DNA of 16,903 nt, taken from Chloroflexota bacterium. Lineage in GTDB: Bacteria; Chloroflexota; Limnocylindria; Limnocylindrales; CSP1-4. Shown one piece after another: positions 15,268 through 16,903 of the stretch. The notes under the pieces are model-generated. The model saw nothing but the letters and a program-made list of their open reading frames with translations, was not told the DNA's origin and did not search any database. Each line of letters opens with the position of its first letter. Position 1 is the first letter of the stretch. The stretch is taken from the NCBI GenBank assembly GCA_004298915.1, contig SCTE01000445.1, positions 1 through 16,903 of the forward strand, written 5' to 3'. Made by a program: the position numbers and the translations under genes.

Positions 15268-15286
15268 TCTTACGCCGCAGGTATGA
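15268..15286. repeat. 19-bp palindrome, copy 4
   Basis: TCTTACG-CCGCA-GGTATGA: its left arm is the exact reverse complement of the variant right arm of copy 1. It is followed by AACTC. Confidence 0.7.
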
Positions 15287-15323
15287 AACTCGCAAGGTCG
15301 ACCCCGATTCGGCCATCCCGCCA

Positions 15324-15353
15324 CCGGGCGCCCGCGCGCGCCCGCGCGCCCGG
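15324..15353. terminator. GC-rich hairpin downstream of the second MFS gene
   Basis: CCGGGCGC (15324-15331) and GCGCCCGG (15346-15353) are perfect 8-bp inverted arms around a 14-base loop of alternating GC. It lies 62 bases past the stop of the minus-strand MFS gene. It may end that transcript, but no T tract follows. Confidence 0.35.
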
Positions 15354-15414
15354 CGATCGGCGCCCGCGACCGGGCCTGCACGGAGCCGAGGCCGCGAACG
15401 TCGGGGAGCCTGCC

Positions 15415-16695
15415 TTACCCCCGGCGCTCCTCCGGGGCCGGCGTGGCTCGGAAGGCCCGCCACAGCAGGAGGTCGTAGGCGATCTTCAGGCCCCCGGCAA
15501 TGACGAAGGGCAAGGTGGTCAGGCCGGCGCTCGCGATGAGCGGAGCCGAGAGCGCCGGCGACAGGGCCGCGCCCGTCGTTCGGGCGATCCCGGTCACGCC
15601 GGCCGCCGCGGATCGCTCGCCCGGTTCCACGACCGCCATCACGTAGGACTGGCGCGTCGGGACGTCCATCTGGCTGAGCGTGAATCGCAGGAGCAGCACG
15701 GCGATGGCCAGCGGGAGCGTGGGCATCAGTGGCACCAGGATCAGCAGCACGTTCGACGGGAGGTGCGTGAAGACCATCGTGTTGACCAGGCCGATCCGGC
15801 CCGCGATCCGCGACGCCGACAGGGAAGAGACCGCGGCGAGCAGGTTCGCACCGAAGAAGATCGTCCCGAGGACGGCCGGCTCCACGCCGAACTTCAGGTG
15901 GAACCAGTAAGCCATGAGGCTCTGTGGCACGAACCCGCCCGCGAAGCTGTCGAGCGAGAACAGCACCGACAGGCGCGCCACGATCCCCTTCGAGCGTCCG
16001 AGGCCCAGGCGGCGCCGGATGCCATCGTCGGCGGGCGGCACGACCGGCGCTTCGACGCCCGGGCCGACGCGGGCAAAGACCACCGCCATCGCGAACCCCA
16101 CGACCGCGTACCCGATGACGATCGCCCGGTAGGCATCGATCGGCGCGAAGCCCGACCCGAGAAGCCCTTGGGCGACGATCCCGGCGGCGAGGGACCCGGT
16201 CGCCGTCGCGACGTAGCCCGCGAGGTTGTACCAGGCGAAGGTCGGCGTGCGGCGAGCGTCCGGCGTGGCCTGGCTGAGCGCCGCCTGCTCCACGGCCAGG
16301 AACGGGCCGACCTCGTTGCCCGTCGGGCTGATCACCCCGATCGTCGCGGCCAGGATCAGCAGCGCTACCCAGTCCGTGGCCGCGAACAGCAATCCGGCCC
16401 CGGCCATCAGGAGCGACCCGATGACGAGCACGCGACGCCGGCCGATTCGGTCGGCGTTCGTGGTCAGCCAGAGCGAGATCAGCGTGTCGCCGATCAGGGT
16501 CAGCGTGAGGATCGCGCCGATCGCGATCGCCTCGAGTCCGAGCGCCGCCAGGTACAGGACGAGGACGACGGCGAGGAACCCGTACCCGAACATCCGCAGG
16601 ACCCGGGTCAGGAACAGCAGCCGCCCGTCGGCATCCAGGCCGCGCAGGCTGGCCCGAAGACCGTTGTCGCTCTGGGCAGAGGTCCCGGATGTCAC
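15415..16695 (-). CDS. MFS transporter
   Basis: A 426-residue integral membrane protein of the major facilitator superfamily with about 12 predicted membrane segments. The loop 2-3 signature is present as A-D-R-I-G-R-R-R (81-88). A central hydrophilic loop (about 214-240) separates the two six-helix halves. Q-M-D-V-P-T-R-Q-S-Y-V-M-A-V-V (about 352-366) is a conserved-looking segment in the second half. It is not closely similar by eye to the other MFS protein in this window. The substrate is unknown. The GTG start at 16695 has a TAAACT -10 box 7 bases upstream and no ribosome binding site, so the transcript is probably leaderless. It appears to be transcribed alone. Confidence 0.92.
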   Translation of the reverse strand: MTSGTSAQSDNGLRASLRGLDADGRLLFLTRVLRMFGYGFLAVVLVLYLAALGLEAIAIGAILTLTLIGDTLISLWLTTNADRIGRRRVLVIGSLLMAGAGLLFAATDWVALLILAATIGVISPTGNEVGPFLAVEQAALSQATPDARRTPTFAWYNLAGYVATATGSLAAGIVAQGLLGSGFAPIDAYRAIVIGYAVVGFAMAVVFARVGPGVEAPVVPPADDGIRRRLGLGRSKGIVARLSVLFSLDSFAGGFVPQSLMAYWFHLKFGVEPAVLGTIFFGANLLAAVSSLSASRIAGRIGLVNTMVFTHLPSNVLLILVPLMPTLPLAIAVLLLRFTLSQMDVPTRQSYVMAVVEPGERSAAAGVTGIARTTGAALSPALSAPLIASAGLTTLPFVIAGGLKIAYDLLLWRAFRATPAPEERRG

Positions 16696-16702
16696 GCGCC
16701 GA

Positions 16703-16708
16703 AGTTTA
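16703..16708 (-). promoter_or_regulatory. Probable -10 box of the second MFS gene (leaderless type)
   Basis: TAAACT on the minus strand, 7 bases before the GTG at 16695. The nearby -35 region is not recognisable. Confidence 0.5.
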
Positions 16709-16831
16709 CGGGCACTGCCGACTCATCCGATCAGCGCCGGCCTGCGTATCCATGGCGATTGCCACCTCTACCCGGCTGGCCGCACAAGGCACGGCCCGGC
16801 GATCGATCCCTATCCACCTGGAGGTTCTCCC

Positions 16832-16903
16832 GTGAAACTTCGAGCGATCGCGCTCTCCACTGCCGCCGTCGTGCTGTTCGCCGCATGTGGCGGAGCCGCA
16901 TCC
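16832..16903 (+). CDS. Lipoprotein, N-terminal fragment (cut by window edge)
   Basis: The frame opens at GTG (16832) and runs to the right edge, giving 24 residues. It is a clear lipoprotein signal: K-L-R at the start, a hydrophobic core and the lipobox F-A-A-C with C19 followed by G-G-A-A-S. A good ribosome binding site, GGAGG (16820-16824), lies 7 bases upstream. Such a start is common in ABC-transporter substrate-binding proteins, but the visible part cannot show the function. The gap 16696-16831 holds no other gene. Confidence 0.75.
   Translation, partial: MKLRAIALSTAAVVLFAACGGAAS

Larger units (their letters stand above)
14943..15414. other. Gene-free stretch between convergent DedA and MFS genes
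   Basis: No convincing gene was found in these 472 bases. Open frames here are R/P-rich, overlap on both strands and lack ribosome binding sites. The stretch holds a degenerate 13-bp tandem repeat (14955-15018), four 19-bp palindromes (15052-15286) and a GC-rich hairpin (15324-15353). The middle part, about 15100-15300, is visibly less GC-rich than the flanking genes. Confidence 0.7.

Noticed and set aside
15052..15286. CRISPR array
   Set aside because: The four repeats are short, imperfect and irregularly spaced (62, 124 and 30 bases), with no cas genes nearby.
15104..15503. Open frames on both strands in the repeat-bearing gap
   Set aside because: They are R/P-rich, overlap each other and the palindromes, lack ribosome binding sites, and partly run into the MFS gene.

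Overview
The window is about 70% GC. It uses GTG and TTG starts freely, carries several lipobox-type lipoproteins, and has many promoters whose -10 box sits only 6-8 bases from the start codon. No rRNA, tRNA, CRISPR array, transposase or phage gene was seen. This style, with a lipobox metallopeptidase of a type common in Chloroflexota, suggests a high-GC Chloroflexota bacterium (Limnocylindria-like). That placement is inference; an actinobacterium is the main alternative.

Layout, left to right. 1-553 (-): N-terminal part of a secreted surface protein, cut by the window edge. 829-2550 (+): arginyl-tRNA synthetase. 2580-3863 (-): HEFTH-type metallopeptidase lipoprotein, convergent with argS. 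4146-4817 (+): metallo-beta-lactamase-fold protein lacking most metal ligands. 4871-7209 (-): hutI and ftcD, overlapping by 4 bases. 7338-8630 (+): MFS transporter. 8726-14177 (-): hutH, a GNAT-type protein with an NPF-repeat linker, a small lipoprotein, hutU and an unrecognised gene. 14283-14942 (+): DedA-family membrane protein. 14943-15414: gene-free stretch with two repeat families. 15415-16695 (-): second MFS transporter. 16832-16903 (+): start of another lipoprotein.

The central theme is histidine breakdown. HutH (histidine to urocanate), HutU (to imidazolonepropionate), HutI (to formiminoglutamate) and FtcD (formimino transfer to tetrahydrofolate, releasing glutamate) are all present. 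They lie in two minus-strand groups separated by an opposite-strand MFS gene. No hut repressor (HutC/HutP), dedicated histidine permease or formimino-THF cyclodeaminase is visible. Three genes with no known place in the pathway sit in the hutH-hutU group.

The most unusual non-coding structure is at 14955-15286: five degenerate copies of a 13-bp unit just after dedA, then four copies of a 19-bp imperfect palindrome (TCATACG-N5-CGTATGA). No obvious new defence or mobile system was found. The strongest leads are these palindromes, the degenerate MBL-fold protein, the extra genes in the hut group, and the recurrent apparently leaderless promoters.
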